Shown here piece after piece: positions 26,184 through 35,086 of a stretch of DNA of 64,000 nt. The notes beneath the pieces are model-generated. The model was not told the origin of the DNA, ran no database searches, and was given only the letters and a program-made list of their open reading frames with translations. This DNA is from Cellulomonas wangsupingiae (GTDB lineage Bacteria > Actinomycetota > Actinomycetes > Actinomycetales > Cellulomonadaceae), in the NCBI RefSeq assembly GCF_024508275.1, contig NZ_CP101989.1, positions 1,116,001 through 1,180,000 on the forward strand, in the 5' to 3' direction. A program made the position numbers and the translations under genes. How positions within the stretch are numbered: position 1 is the stretch's first letter; each line of letters opens with the position of its first letter.

Positions 26184-27392
26184 TCAGGCGAAGGCGGCGC
26201 GCAGGCGTCCGACGGCGTCCTCCAGGACGTCGTGGCGCTTGACGAACGTGAACCGCACCCACGTGCGCAGGGCGTCGTGCGTCGGTGAGCCGGCCCGGGT
26301 GAACGCGCTGACGGGGACCCCCACGACCCCGGCCCGTCCGGGCAGCTCGCGGCAGAAGTCCGCACCGTCCCGGGCGCCGAGCGGCGCGGCGTCCGCGAGG
26401 ACGAAGTACGTGCCGTCGGGCCGGACGACGTCGAACCCGGCGTCGCGCAGGCCCGCGCACAGCAGGTCGCGGCGCTCGGCGAGCGACGCGACGAGCCCGT
26501 CCACCCACCCCAGGGCGGCGGGGTCCGTCAGGGCGTGCGCCACGGCCGGCTGGAACGGCGCCCCCGACACGTACGTGAGGAACTGCTTGACGGTCCGGAC
26601 CGCCGTGACGAGCTCGGCAGGCCCGCTCACCCAGCCGATCTTCCAGCCGGTGAACGAGAACGTCTTGCCGCTCGACGAGATCGTCAGCGTCCGGCCGGCC
26701 ATGCCCGGCAGCGTCGCGACGGGCACGTGCTCCACCCCGTACACGAGGTGCTCGTAGACCTCGTCGGTGACGACCAGCAGGTCGTGCGCGACCGCGAGCC
26801 GGGCGACGGCCTCGAGCTCCTCGCGGCGCAGCACCGCGCCCGTCGGGTTGTGGGGGGAGTTCAGCAGCAGCAGGCGCGTGCGCGGGGTGACCGCGCGCTC
26901 GAGCGCCGCGACGTCGAGGCGGAAGCCGCCGGGCGTCGGGACGAGGGGCGCGGTCGTGTGCGTGGCGCCTGCGAGGGCGACCACCGCGGCGTACGAGTCG
27001 TAGAACGGCTCGAGGGTGAGCACCTCGTCACCGGGCGACGCGAGCGCGAGGACCGCCGCGGCCAGCGCCTCCGTCGCACCGGTGGTGACCAGCACCTGCG
27101 TGTCCGGGTCCACCTGCAGCCCGTACCGCTGCGCCTGGTGCGCCGCGACGGCCTGCCGCAGCGGTGCGATCCCCGGCCCCGGCGGGTACTGGTTGACGCC
27201 GGCGAGGATCGCGTCGGCGGCCGCGCGCGCCACGGGCGCCGGCCCGTCGACGTCGGGGAACCCCTGGCCGAGGTTGAGCGCGCCCGTGCGGGCGGCCAGC
27301 GCGGACATCTCGGCGAACACCGTCGCCCGGACGGTGCCGTCGGGGTCGAGCAGGCCCGCCGCCTGCGCCACCTGGCGCCACCTGCTGGTCAC
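26184..27392 (-). CDS. PLP-dependent aminotransferase (class I/II; DapC/KAT-like)
   Basis: Fold-type I aminotransferase of 402 residues. The cofactor lysine is in SSSGKTFSFTGWKIGW (about residue 241), with LNSPHNPTGAV and TDEVYEHLVY upstream and a conserved Arg near the C-terminus (WVRFTFVKR). The N-terminal LGQGFPDVDGP and NQYPPGPG fit the kynurenine-oxoglutarate transaminase / N-succinyldiaminopimelate aminotransferase (DapC) group; M. tuberculosis DapC has the same pattern. It may provide the lysine pathway step matching lysA in this window, but sequence alone does not decide. GTG start 6 nt from TAGGCT. Confidence 0.85.
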   Translation of the reverse strand: MTSRWRQVAQAAGLLDPDGTVRATVFAEMSALAARTGALNLGQGFPDVDGPAPVARAAADAILAGVNQYPPGPGIAPLRQAVAAHQAQRYGLQVDPDTQVLVTTGATEALAAAVLALASPGDEVLTLEPFYDSYAAVVALAGATHTTAPLVPTPGGFRLDVAALERAVTPRTRLLLLNSPHNPTGAVLRREELEAVARLAVAHDLLVVTDEVYEHLVYGVEHVPVATLPGMAGRTLTISSSGKTFSFTGWKIGWVSGPAELVTAVRTVKQFLTYVSGAPFQPAVAHALTDPAALGWVDGLVASLAERRDLLCAGLRDAGFDVVRPDGTYFVLADAAPLGARDGADFCRELPGRAGVVGVPVSAFTRAGSPTHDALRTWVRFTFVKRHDVLEDAVGRLRAAFA

Positions 27393-27398
27393 GGCGCG

Positions 27399-27404
27399 AG
27401 CCTA
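27399..27404 (-). promoter_or_regulatory. -10 element of leaderless aminotransferase gene
   Basis: TAGGCT ends 6 nt before GTG 27392 on the minus strand. Confidence 0.5.
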
Positions 27405-27417
27405 GGGGACGTGCCCG

Positions 27418-27543
27418 TCAGAGCACCCCGGCGGCAGCGAGCAGACCGCTGACCACCAGCAGCGCGAGCGAGGTCCACGCCGTGACGACCCACCACTCGG
27501 CGTGGTGACGGCGCACCTCGCGGGTGTGCGTGCGAACAGCCAT
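27418..27543 (-). CDS. Small single-helix membrane protein
   Basis: A 41-residue ORF: a basic, His-containing N-terminus (MAVRTHTREVRRHHAEWW) followed by a single membrane helix (TAWTSLALLVVSGLLAAAGVL) that ends the protein. ATG 27543 is 6 nt from GATCTT, consistent with a leaderless message like its neighbours. Function unknown; it could be a small stress or regulatory membrane protein, and a chance ORF cannot be excluded. Confidence 0.5.
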   Translation of the reverse strand: MAVRTHTREVRRHHAEWWVVTAWTSLALLVVSGLLAAAGVL

Positions 27544-27692
27544 GCCTTCAAGATCGGCACGTGCGGGGCTGCGGACAACGTCCGCCGGGGCGGGTCGCAT
27601 TTTTCACCCGCTGCCCGGCTGCGGCCCGCCCCGCGCGCGGCGCGGCGAGGAGCCGCGGGGCTCCCCGCCGCACCGCGGAGGTCGCGCCCCGG

Positions 27693-28262
27693 TCACTGCG
27701 TCGCGGTCTTCAGGTCCTGGCCGAGCGTCTCGAGGTGCTGGCCCAGCGTCTGCAGCGCCCCGCCGGCCTCGTCGCCCGCCCCGGCCGCGGCCGCGTCGAG
27801 CTGGGCGCGTGCCGAGTCGACCTCGGCCTGGGCGTCGGCCAGCGCCTGGGACGACGCCGCCGCGCCGTCGGCCTTCGCCTGCTCCAGGGCCTGCTCCGCC
27901 CGGTCCACGGCACCCTGCGCCGACGTCACCGCGGCGTCCGCCTCGGCGCGCGCCGCGTCGTCGACCCCCGCGAGGCTCGCGCGGGCCTCGTCGACGCTCG
28001 CACGCGCCTCGTCGGCGTGCGCCTGCGCGTCGGCGAGCACGCCCTGGAGCTTGTCGCCGGCCGCCGTCAGCTCGTCGGCGGCGCCCTGCGCGGCGCTCGC
28101 GACGTCGTCGGCGGCCCCCTGCACGTCGCCGTCGGTGCAGGCGGACAGCCCGAGAGCGAGCACGCCCGCCGTGGCGGCCACGGCGAGCAGGTGCGGTGTG
28201 CGGCGGCGTGCGGGCGCTGCGGAGTCGGACAGGGGACGGGCGGGCGTGCCGGGGGCTGCCAC
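27693..28262 (-). CDS. Ala-rich coiled-coil lipoprotein
   Basis: Exported lipoprotein of 189 residues. A basic N-terminus and hydrophobic core lead to the lipobox L-S-A-C (Cys about residue 42), where lipid would be attached. The mature part is almost entirely helix-forming Ala/Asp/Glu/Gln heptads (about 50-180), predicted as a long coiled coil, similar in style to Lpp-like spacers. Specific function unknown. GTG 28262 follows GAGGAG by 6 nt. It lies downstream of adhE, separated from it by a strong terminator. Confidence 0.75.
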   Translation of the reverse strand: MAAPGTPARPLSDSAAPARRRTPHLLAVAATAGVLALGLSACTDGDVQGAADDVASAAQGAADELTAAGDKLQGVLADAQAHADEARASVDEARASLAGVDDAARAEADAAVTSAQGAVDRAEQALEQAKADGAAASSQALADAQAEVDSARAQLDAAAAGAGDEAGGALQTLGQHLETLGQDLKTATQ

Positions 28263-28378
28263 GGGGATCTCCTCGGGTCGGGGGACGTTCTCGGGCTGGT
28301 CGGCGAGGACCGGGCGCCCAGTTTGCCCCGGGTCGGCGGTCCGCGCGCGTCGGGGGACGAGGGCCCGGCGGGGACGGC

Positions 28379-28411
28379 GACGCCCCCGCCGGCGGTGCCG
28401 GCGGGGGCGTC
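28379..28411 (-). terminator. Terminator hairpin downstream of adhE
   Basis: Perfect 14-bp stem (gacgcccccgccgg and complement) with a 5-nt loop, 56 nt after the adhE stop. The remaining gap up to the lipoprotein gene has further GC-rich inverted repeats but no gene. Confidence 0.75.
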
Positions 28412-28466
28412 GGGAGCGGTGACGGGGGCGCCGCCCGTGGGGGCGCTGGACCGTCGGGGAGGTCGG

Positions 28467-31220
28467 TCAGGCCCCCGCCCGCTCGCGGCCGCTACGCACG
28501 TCCTCCAGTGACGTGCCGTAGTACGCCGCGGTCATGATGTCCTTCATGTCGTCGATCATCGGCATGCGCGGGTTCGCCGGTGCGCACTGGTCCTCGTAGG
28601 CGCCCATGGCGACCTCGTCGAGCCGTGCGACGAACTCCCGCTCGTCGACGCCCTGCGCCTGGAACGACGCCGGGATGCCGACCTTGGCGCGCAGCGCCTC
28701 GACGGCCAGCGCGTAGGACTCGACACCCTCCTCGGGCGTCGACGCCGGCAGGCCGAGCTGCTGCGCGATCTGCTGGAACCGCTGCGGGGCGACGTAGGAC
28801 TCGTACTTCGGCCAGCTCGTGAGCTTGGTCGGGACGGTGCCGTTGTAGCGGATCACGTGCGGCAGCAGCGTGGCGTTCGTGCGGCCGTGCACCAGGTGGT
28901 ACGTCGAGCCGATGACGTGCGCCATCGCGTGGACGATGCCGAGGAACGCGTTGCCGAACGCCATGCCGGCGATCGTCCCGGCGTTGTGCATCTTCTCGCG
29001 GGCGTCCTGCGTGGCCGGGTCCGCCGGGTCGCCGTTCACCGACTGCGCCAGGTTGTCGAAGATCAGCCGGATCGCCTGCAGCGCCATGCCGTCGGTGAAG
29101 TCGTTGGCGTAGACCGACACGAACGCCTCGGTGGCGTGCGTCAGGGCGTCGAAGCCCGAGTCCGCGGCCAGCGAGCGCGGCATCTTCGAGGTGAGGACCG
29201 GGTCGATGATCGCGACCGTCGGCGTCAGCGCGTAGTCCGCCAGCGGGTACTTCTTGCCCGCGTCGGGGTCGGAGATGACCGCGAACGGCGTGACCTCGGC
29301 GCCGGTGCCCGACGTGGTCGGGATGCAGACGAGCTTGGCCAGGTCACCCAGCACGGGGAACTTGAAGGCACGCTTGCGGACGTCGAAGAACTTCTGCTTG
29401 AGGTCGGAGAACACGATCTCCGGGTGCTCGTACAGCAGCCACATGACCTTCGCGGCGTCCATGGGCGAGCCGCCGCCCAGCGCGATGATCGTGTCGGGAC
29501 GGAAGTGACGCATCTGCGCCGCGCCCGCCTGGACCGTCCGGACGGACGGCTCCGGCTCGACCTGGTCGATGATCTGCACGGCCACGTTGTTGCCGCGGCG
29601 GCGCAGGACGTCGAGCACCTTGTCGACGAAGCCGAGGGTCGTCATGGTCGCGTCCGTGACGATGGTGACGCGCTCGACGTCGGCCATGTCCGCGAGGTAG
29701 CGGATGGCGTTCGGCTCGAAGTACGTCTTGGCGGGGACCTTGAACCACTGCAAGTTGTTGTTCCTCCGGCCCACGCGCTTGACGTTGATCAGGTTCACCG
29801 CCGACACGTTGTTCGACACCGAGTTGTGGCCGTAGGAGCCGCAGCCCAGCGTCAGCGACGGGATGAACGCGTTGTAGATGTCACCGATGCCGCCGAGCGA
29901 CGACGGGGCGTTGCAGATCACGCGGATCGCCTTGACGCGCTTGCCGAACTCGACCGTCAGGGCGTCGTCCCGCGTGTGGATCGCGGCGGAGTGGCCCAGG
30001 CCGTCGAACTCGACCATGCGCTCGGCCAGGGTGATGCCCTCCTCGGTGGAGGTGGCGCGCAGCACCGCGAGCACCGGGCACAGCTTCTCGCGGGTCAGCG
30101 GCTCGTCCGGCCCGACGCCGGAGACCTCGGCCAGGATGATCGACGTGTCCGCCGGGACGGTGAACCCGGCCTGCTCGGCGATCCAGACGGGCGACTTGCC
30201 GACGACGGCGGGGTTGAGCTTGGCACCGCCGCAGTTCTCGCCGCCGGCCTCGACGCCGAAGATGAAGCGCTCGAGCTTCGCCTTCTCCGCCGGGGTGGCC
30301 CGGTAGGCGTGCAGCCGGGCGAACTCGGTCATCGCGGCGTCGTAGATCTCGTCGTCGAGGATCGCGGCCTGCTCCGAGGCGCAGATGACGCCGTTGTCGA
30401 AGGCCTTGCTCAGGACGATGTCGTTGATCGCGCGGGCGAGCTTCGCGGACTTCTCGACGTACGCCGGCACGTTGCCGGCGCCGACGCCCAGGGCGGGCTT
30501 GCCGCACGAGTACGCGGCCTTGACCATCGCGTTGCCGCCGGTGGCGAGGATCGTGGCGACCCCCGGGTGGTTCATGAGGGCGCCGGTCGCGGCGAGCGAC
30601 GGCGTCTCGACCCACTGGATGCAGTCCTCGGGAGCGCCGGCCGCCACCGCGGCGTCGCGCACGATGCGGGCTGCGGCCACGGAGCACTGCTGCGCGTTGG
30701 GGTGGAAGGCGAAGATGATCGGGTTGCGGGTCTTCAGCGAGATCAGCGACTTGAAGATCGCGGTCGACGTCGGGTTGGTGACGGGCGTGATGCCCGCGAT
30801 CACCCCGACGGGCTCGGCGATCTCGGTGATGCCGTTGAGCTCGTCGACGTTGATGACGCCGACCGTCTTGAGGTTCGCCATCGAGTTGGTGACGTGCTCG
30901 CACGCGAAGATGTTCTTCACGGCCTTGTCCTCGAAGACGCCGCGGCCGGTCTCGTCGACGGCGAGCTTGGCGAGGTGCCCGTGCTGCTCGAGGGCCGCGA
31001 CGGCGCCCTTCTTCACGAAGCGGTCGACGTCCTCCTGCGTCATGGACTCGAACTGGGCCAGCGCCTTGGTCGCCTTGGCGACCAGCGCGTCGACGGCCTG
31101 CGCGACGGCGTCGCCGTCGTCGATCCCCAACGCGGTGCCGGTGGTGGTGGCCGAGGGGACCTCGGCGGGCGCGTCGGCGGATGCCTTCGCGCGGCTGCTC
31201 TTCTTGATGGACTCCGACAC
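28467..31220 (-). CDS. adhE: Bifunctional acetaldehyde-CoA/alcohol dehydrogenase
   Basis: Fermentative enzyme reducing acetyl-CoA to acetaldehyde and then ethanol, regenerating NAD+ twice. The 917-residue fusion has an N-terminal CoA-acylating aldehyde dehydrogenase with the catalytic Cys in NGVICASEQA (about residue 277), and a C-terminal iron-dependent alcohol dehydrogenase with GGGSPMDAAK and the iron-ligand histidines in HAMAHVIGSTYHLVHG. AdhE proteins polymerise into spirosomes. The first 30 residues form a low-complexity extension. Its presence implies facultative fermentation, and it could also reduce the acetaldehyde released by DeoC. GTG start; promoter elements in 31221-31413 are not clear. 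Confidence 0.95.
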   Translation of the reverse strand: MSESIKKSSRAKASADAPAEVPSATTTGTALGIDDGDAVAQAVDALVAKATKALAQFESMTQEDVDRFVKKGAVAALEQHGHLAKLAVDETGRGVFEDKAVKNIFACEHVTNSMANLKTVGVINVDELNGITEIAEPVGVIAGITPVTNPTSTAIFKSLISLKTRNPIIFAFHPNAQQCSVAAARIVRDAAVAAGAPEDCIQWVETPSLAATGALMNHPGVATILATGGNAMVKAAYSCGKPALGVGAGNVPAYVEKSAKLARAINDIVLSKAFDNGVICASEQAAILDDEIYDAAMTEFARLHAYRATPAEKAKLERFIFGVEAGGENCGGAKLNPAVVGKSPVWIAEQAGFTVPADTSIILAEVSGVGPDEPLTREKLCPVLAVLRATSTEEGITLAERMVEFDGLGHSAAIHTRDDALTVEFGKRVKAIRVICNAPSSLGGIGDIYNAFIPSLTLGCGSYGHNSVSNNVSAVNLINVKRVGRRNNNLQWFKVPAKTYFEPNAIRYLADMADVERVTIVTDATMTTLGFVDKVLDVLRRRGNNVAVQIIDQVEPEPSVRTVQAGAAQMRHFRPDTIIALGGGSPMDAAKVMWLLYEHPEIVFSDLKQKFFDVRKRAFKFPVLGDLAKLVCIPTTSGTGAEVTPFAVISDPDAGKKYPLADYALTPTVAIIDPVLTSKMPRSLAADSGFDALTHATEAFVSVYANDFTDGMALQAIRLIFDNLAQSVNGDPADPATQDAREKMHNAGTIAGMAFGNAFLGIVHAMAHVIGSTYHLVHGRTNATLLPHVIRYNGTVPTKLTSWPKYESYVAPQRFQQIAQQLGLPASTPEEGVESYALAVEALRAKVGIPASFQAQGVDEREFVARLDEVAMGAYEDQCAPANPRMPMIDDMKDIMTAAYYGTSLEDVRSGRERAGA

Positions 31221-31413
31221 CTTCGACTCCCCGGGTAGTGGTGGCTGGGGGCGGACGCTGGAGGCTGTCCGTCGCTGTCCACGACGCTAGGGAAGGGGGG
31301 AGCGCAAAACGTGGGATGAAAGTCCCCGGAGTGTGACGCGCGCCGCTTTCCGGCCTCCTGACGGGTCGGGGTCGGGACGTCCGTCCCGGCCGTGGCGGCC
31401 GGGCGCGGCGCGG
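31221..31413. other. adhE upstream region
   Basis: 193 nt without a gene. On the minus strand TAGCGT (31284-31289) is a plausible adhE -10, with an AT-richer tract (31302-31322) upstream. No convincing Rex, FNR or ArcA-like palindrome is seen. Confidence 0.3.
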
Positions 31414-32565
31414 TCAGACCGTCTCGGCTCGCTTCTTGCGGGCGAACCGCGCGGGCAGGTCGGGGCCGTCCCACACCTGGATCGAGCGCCACACGGAGGC
31501 CGCGATCGGCACGGCCAGCACGGCGCCGGTGACGCCGGCGAGCACCGTGCCCGCCGTCAGTGCGAACAGGATGACCAGCGGGTGCAGCCGCAGCGAGCGG
31601 CCCATGACGACCGGCTGCAGGAAGTCGCCCTCGAGCTGGTTCACCAGCACGACGATCCCGACGACGACCAGCGCCTGGACCGGTCCGACCGCGACGAGCG
31701 CGACCAGCGCGGCGAGGATGCCGGCCAGCGTCGCGCCGACCAGCGGGATGAACGCGAGCAGGAACACCAGGACCGACAGCGGCAGGACCAGCGGCACGCC
31801 GACGAGCGCCAGCCCGATCCCGATGCCGACGGCGTCGACCGCCGCGATGATCGCGGTGCCCCGCACGTAGCCGCCGAGCGTCCGCACGGTCGCGTCGCCC
31901 ACGCGCCGGCCCCGCTCGTAGCGCTCGCCCTCGAAGGGCCGCAGCAGGAACTCCCAGATCTTCGGCCCGTCCTTGAGGAAGAAGAACAGGACCACGACCA
32001 TGATGAAGAACCCGGCGACGAAGTCGGCGGTCTGCGAGACGCCCGCGACGGCGCCCGATCCCACGGCGTCGGACTGCAGCAGACCCAGCGCGGACTCGCG
32101 CACCGAGTCGAGCTGCTCGGCGGTGATGTTGAACGGCAGGCCCTGCACCAGGGTCTGCAGCTCGTCGAACCCGTCGAGCGCCTGCTCCGACAGCTCGTCC
32201 CACTGGTCGGCGACGGCCCGCACCACCAGCCACACGACGCCCGCCAGCAGCGCCACGAGCGCCAGCAGCGCGATCCACGTCGCGAGCATCGACGGCACCC
32301 CGCGGCGGCGCATCGCCCCGACGAGCGGGGAGATCGCGGCCGCCAGCACCAGCGCGATGAGCACCGGGATGACCACCAGGGTGAGCCGGGTCAGGGCGAA
32401 CACCACCACCGCGGCGACGGCGAGGACCGCCAGCACCTGCACCGAGCGGGTGCCGACCCGTCCCAGACCGTCGGACCACAGCGTGCCGGTGGGCGCCGGT
32501 GCCGGGGGCGGGCTCGGGGGCGCCTCGACCCGCAGCGGGGAGTGGCGGCGACCGAACAGACCCAT
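31414..32565 (-). CDS. AI-2E family transporter (TqsA/PerM-like)
   Basis: Integral membrane protein of 383 residues in the AI-2E/UPF0118 exporter family. A Pro-rich cytoplasmic tail (about 1-35) is followed by about eight helices, with a long amphipathic external region (about 125-175, QWDELSEQALDG...) and the conserved VVMGRSLRLHPLVIL near the end that typifies the family. Cargo varies among members (AI-2, ions, small metabolites) and is unknown here. ATG follows AGGAGG with 7-nt spacing. Confidence 0.85.
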   Translation of the reverse strand: MGLFGRRHSPLRVEAPPSPPPAPAPTGTLWSDGLGRVGTRSVQVLAVLAVAAVVVFALTRLTLVVIPVLIALVLAAAISPLVGAMRRRGVPSMLATWIALLALVALLAGVVWLVVRAVADQWDELSEQALDGFDELQTLVQGLPFNITAEQLDSVRESALGLLQSDAVGSGAVAGVSQTADFVAGFFIMVVVLFFFLKDGPKIWEFLLRPFEGERYERGRRVGDATVRTLGGYVRGTAIIAAVDAVGIGIGLALVGVPLVLPLSVLVFLLAFIPLVGATLAGILAALVALVAVGPVQALVVVGIVVLVNQLEGDFLQPVVMGRSLRLHPLVILFALTAGTVLAGVTGAVLAVPIAASVWRSIQVWDGPDLPARFARKKRAETV

Positions 32566-32670
32566 CGATGTCCTCCTGGTGGTGGCCGGCGGCGTCCGGC
32601 GGGACAGACGCTAGGGGGCGGGGGGTCCGGTCGCGCGTCGAAGCAGGGGGGTGCGCGGCCGGCGCGACCG

Positions 32671-33363
32671 TCAGCCGGTCGGGACCTGGCCGGCTGCGGC
32701 GGGGACGACCACCGCGCGGACGGCTCCGGCCGCGCCGACCCTGAGGTCGTCGGGCATGCAGGCGTTCAGCAGGTTGAACAGCAGCACGAACACGGCCGCC
32801 CAGCCCGCGACCACCAGGAAGCGGTTCATGCGGGGCCCCACGTCCCGGCCCAGCACCGCCTTCTGCTCCCACTTGTCCAGCACCGTGCCGCGGTGGACCT
32901 CGACGCCGCGTCCGGCGTCCTGCACCGTGAGCACGACGTCCGGCCCGTGCAGCTCGGCGTGCGCGACCGGGTCGCCCACCCGCAGCGGGGGCGTGGGCTC
33001 CCCGACGACGTGGAAGACCTCCGCGACCGCCGCTCTGTCGACCCGCAGGCGCTGGGGCCGTCCGTCGAGCGTGACGACGACCTCCTCGCCCGCCCGCAGC
33101 GCGCGGGGGTCGAGGGGCTCGGGGACCTGCTCGACCCGGGACAGCATCACCGCTCCGGTCCCGTAGTGGTAGGCGAGGCGGTGGTCGACGTCCTGCGCGT
33201 CGCGCAGGTGCCACTCCTCCCAGGCGTTCCGGACCGGTGTCGCGGCGTCGCCCTCCTGCAGCGTGACGCAGCCGCGGGCGACGGCCTGCCACCCGTCGCG
33301 TCGTCCCAGCGTGCGGCCCACGCGGACGCGGGTCCGCGGGATCGGCTGCCCGGCGCGGACCAT
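32671..33363 (-). CDS. Membrane-anchored protein of unknown function (DUF4178-like?)
   Basis: Not firmly recognised. About 230 residues: a soluble region with WEEWHLRD and LAYHYGTGAVML that faintly recalls DUF4178 domains, a second beta-rich part (LRAGEEVVVTLDG, VTVQDAGRGVEVHRGT), then one membrane helix near residue 180-200 (FLVVAGWAAVFVLLFNLLNAC) and a short tail. ATG 33363 has no ribosome site of its own, but its first base is the last base of the TGA of a 27-codon upstream ORF, so translation is probably coupled. The frame stays open upstream, so a GTG at 33378 is another option. Confidence 0.6.
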   Translation of the reverse strand: MVRAGQPIPRTRVRVGRTLGRRDGWQAVARGCVTLQEGDAATPVRNAWEEWHLRDAQDVDHRLAYHYGTGAVMLSRVEQVPEPLDPRALRAGEEVVVTLDGRPQRLRVDRAAVAEVFHVVGEPTPPLRVGDPVAHAELHGPDVVLTVQDAGRGVEVHRGTVLDKWEQKAVLGRDVGPRMNRFLVVAGWAAVFVLLFNLLNACMPDDLRVGAAGAVRAVVVPAAAGQVPTG

Positions 33364-33446
33364 CACCACCGGCGGCACCCCTGCGGGAGGCGGCGCACGT
33401 CGACGGGGACGGCGCCGGCGGGACCGTCGCAGCAGCGGGGGATCAC
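33363..33446 (-). CDS. Possible 27-codon leader ORF coupled to the 32671-33363 gene
   Basis: GTG 33446 follows a perfect GGAGGT at 5-nt spacing, the strongest ribosome site in this neighbourhood. The ORF encodes 27 residues with three Cys and many Arg, and its TGA overlaps the next ATG (TGATG). It may be a leader peptide for translational coupling or the true N-terminus displaced by a frameshift. Confidence 0.4.
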   Translation of the reverse strand: MIPRCCDGPAGAVPVDVRRLPQGCRRW

Positions 33447-33508
33447 GGCGTACCTCCGGGGGTGGGAGCCGCCACGGTAACCAGGCGACGGCCCTCCCGC
33501 CTGCGGAT

Positions 33509-34036
33509 TCACCCCGTCGGCGGCCTGACCGAGACCAGCGACGTCCCCCAGTCGAAGGCACGCTCGAGCTCCGCGTCCGTCGGGCCGGTGGTCGTGCCGG
33601 TGACGACGAACGAGGCCGGCGGGGCGACCAGGCGGCCCCGCAACGACTCCAGCCGCGTGGCGATGGTCCGGGCGGCCGAGCCGCCGTCCTGCGTGCCCCA
33701 GGCCGTGTCGAAGGCGGCGACAGGGGTGCCGGGGCGCAGGTGCGGCGAGGCGTCGAACCACCGGTCCAGGCCGGTGAGCCCCGAGACCGTCGGCCCGTGC
33801 GTGCGCGCCTGCGTGCGCGAGCCGTTGGTGCTCATACCCCCCAGGTGGGTCGGGCCGCCCACGGCCAGCAGGAGGAGGTCCGGCGCGTGCCACGGGGGAC
33901 GGTCCCCGACGCCCACGGCTCGGCCGACCTCGACGACGTCGACCGGCAGGCCGCACGACGCCACGCCGGCCGCCACCGCCTCGGCGACCGCCTGGGTGCC
34001 GCCGAACATGGACTCGAACACCACCATCGCGGTCAT
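33509..34036 (-). CDS. Flavodoxin-fold protein
   Basis: FMN-binding protein of 175 residues. The N-terminal MVVFESMFGGTQAVAEAVA is the flavodoxin strand-loop-helix that holds the FMN phosphate (S-M-F-G-G-T-Q here), followed by LLLLAVGGPTHLGGMS and a third loop VAAFDTAWG, in the usual places of short-chain flavodoxins. Electron partner unknown. ATG 34036 was chosen because the motif begins only four residues later; the frame is open much further but through the tRNA gene. Confidence 0.8.
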   Translation of the reverse strand: MTAMVVFESMFGGTQAVAEAVAAGVASCGLPVDVVEVGRAVGVGDRPPWHAPDLLLLAVGGPTHLGGMSTNGSRTQARTHGPTVSGLTGLDRWFDASPHLRPGTPVAAFDTAWGTQDGGSAARTIATRLESLRGRLVAPPASFVVTGTTTGPTDAELERAFDWGTSLVSVRPPTG

Positions 34037-34143
34037 GACCCCACGGTCCTCGCGCGCGGGGCCCGGCGCCGCGGCCGTTGGTCCCGGGTCGTGCGCGGCG
34101 GGCCGTGGCGCGTCCCGGTCCGGAACCGCCCCCGGGACGGCGA

Positions 34144-34174
34144 CGGCCCCCTCACCGTTGCGGTGAGGGGGCCG
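34144..34174 (-). terminator. Intrinsic terminator of tRNA-Arg
   Basis: Perfect 14-bp stem (cggccccctcaccg and complement) with a TTG loop, 8 nt past the tRNA 3' end on the minus strand. Confidence 0.85.
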
Positions 34175-34181
34175 TGCGGGG

Positions 34182-34254
34182 TGCGCCCGAAAGGATTCGA
34201 ACCTTCGACCTTCTGCTCCGGAGGCAGACGCTCTATCCACTGAGCTACGGGCGC
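34182..34254 (-). tRNA. tRNA-Arg (anticodon CCG)
   Basis: 73-nt cloverleaf on the minus strand. The acceptor arm GCGCCCG pairs with CGGGCGC, the D-arm is GCTCAGTGGATAGAGC, the anticodon stem TCTGC/GCAGA encloses loop CTCCGGA with anticodon CCG, and the T-arm has GGTTCGAATCC. The discriminator is A and CCA is not encoded. It decodes CGG arginine codons, frequent in this genome. It lies about 1 kb from argS. Confidence 0.97.
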
Positions 34255-34267
34255 GCGGCGGTCACCG

Positions 34268-34295
34268 ACACTACCAGCACACGCGCGCCGGTCCA
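34268..34295 (-). promoter_or_regulatory. tRNA-Arg promoter
   Basis: TGGACC (34290-34295) and TAGTGT (34268-34273) on the minus strand, 16 nt apart, with the -10 ending 13 nt before the mature tRNA 5' end. Confidence 0.5.
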
Positions 34296-34350
34296 GCCAC
34301 GCGCGCGAGGTGGCCTCCGGGACGCCGCCGACGGAGCGTCCGCGGGGGCG

Positions 34351-35004
34351 TCAGCCGTCCTCGAGCAGTCCCGACAGGTACCCGCTCGTCTCGGCCGCGG
34401 CGCGCTCCGGGTCGCCGGCCACGATGGCCTCGATGAGCGTGTCGTGCGCGTCGGCCGCGTGCGCGTCGGTGACGAAGTTGAACCGGATGTTGTCGCCGAT
34501 GGCCTCGATGAGGTTGTCGTACAGGGACCGCAGCACGGGGTTGCCGGCCGTGCGCACGATCGAGCGGTGCAGCTCGAGGTCGCTCGCGACCATCTCGTCG
34601 AGGACGCCCCCGTCGTACGCGCGAGCCCGTGCGTCGCGCTTGGCGAGCAGGTCGGACGCGTCGTCGGCGGTGCGGCGGCGGGCGGCCAGGCGGGCCGCCT
34701 CCATCTCCAGGGCGCGGCGCACGGAGACGACGTCGCGCTGGCGGGCGTCGGCGATCTGCCGGCCCATGGTCACGGCCAGCTCGGAGGACGACAGCACGTA
34801 CGTCCCCGAGCCCTGCCGGCGCTCGAGCAGCCCGGCGTGGACCAGCGACTGCACCGCCTCCCGGACGGTGTTGCGCCCGACGCCCAGCAGCTCCACCAGG
34901 GACGGCTCCGGCGGGATCCGGGACCCGACGGCCCACTCGCCCGAGCCGATGCGTGACCGCAACGCCTCGACGGCGGTGTCGATCAGTCCGGTGCGTCGCG
35001 CCAT
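34351..35004 (-). CDS. GntR/FadR-family transcriptional regulator
   Basis: DNA-binding repressor of 217 residues. The N-terminal winged helix (about 5-72) contains [25 protein letters not shown] and RQGSGTYV, the GntR signature. The C-terminal FCD effector domain is all-helical with the metal/ligand positions in DLELHRSI and the later AHDTLIEAI. FadR-subfamily proteins sense organic acids or acyl-CoA; the ligand here is unknown. ATG 35004 has GAGGAG 9 nt upstream. It is divergent from argS across 213 nt and probably controls a distant target as well as itself. Confidence 0.88.
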   Translation of the reverse strand: MARRTGLIDTAVEALRSRIGSGEWAVGSRIPPEPSLVELLGVGRNTVREAVQSLVHAGLLERRQGSGTYVLSSSELAVTMGRQIADARQRDVVSVRRALEMEAARLAARRRTADDASDLLAKRDARARAYDGGVLDEMVASDLELHRSIVRTAGNPVLRSLYDNLIEAIGDNIRFNFVTDAHAADAHDTLIEAIVAGDPERAAAETSGYLSGLLEDG

Positions 35005-35086
35005 GGGTGGTGGTCTCCTCGTCGTCGTCGGCAGGGCGTGCACCCGCCGACCCGACGGCCACGGTGCCCCTCGCCCGAGTCAACAC

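Noticed and set aside
27593..27612. Terminator with T-run on the plus strand (cgggt...acccg around a T5 run)
   Set aside because: No plus-strand gene ends here, the stem is only five pairs and the T-run lies in the loop.
31221..31413. Rex operator for adhE
   Set aside because: No TTGTGAA-N4-TTCACAA-like palindrome was found; only an AT-richer stretch without symmetry.
33509..34240. Flavodoxin gene starting at 34240
   Set aside because: The extension runs through the tRNA-Arg gene and its terminator and is not flavodoxin-like.
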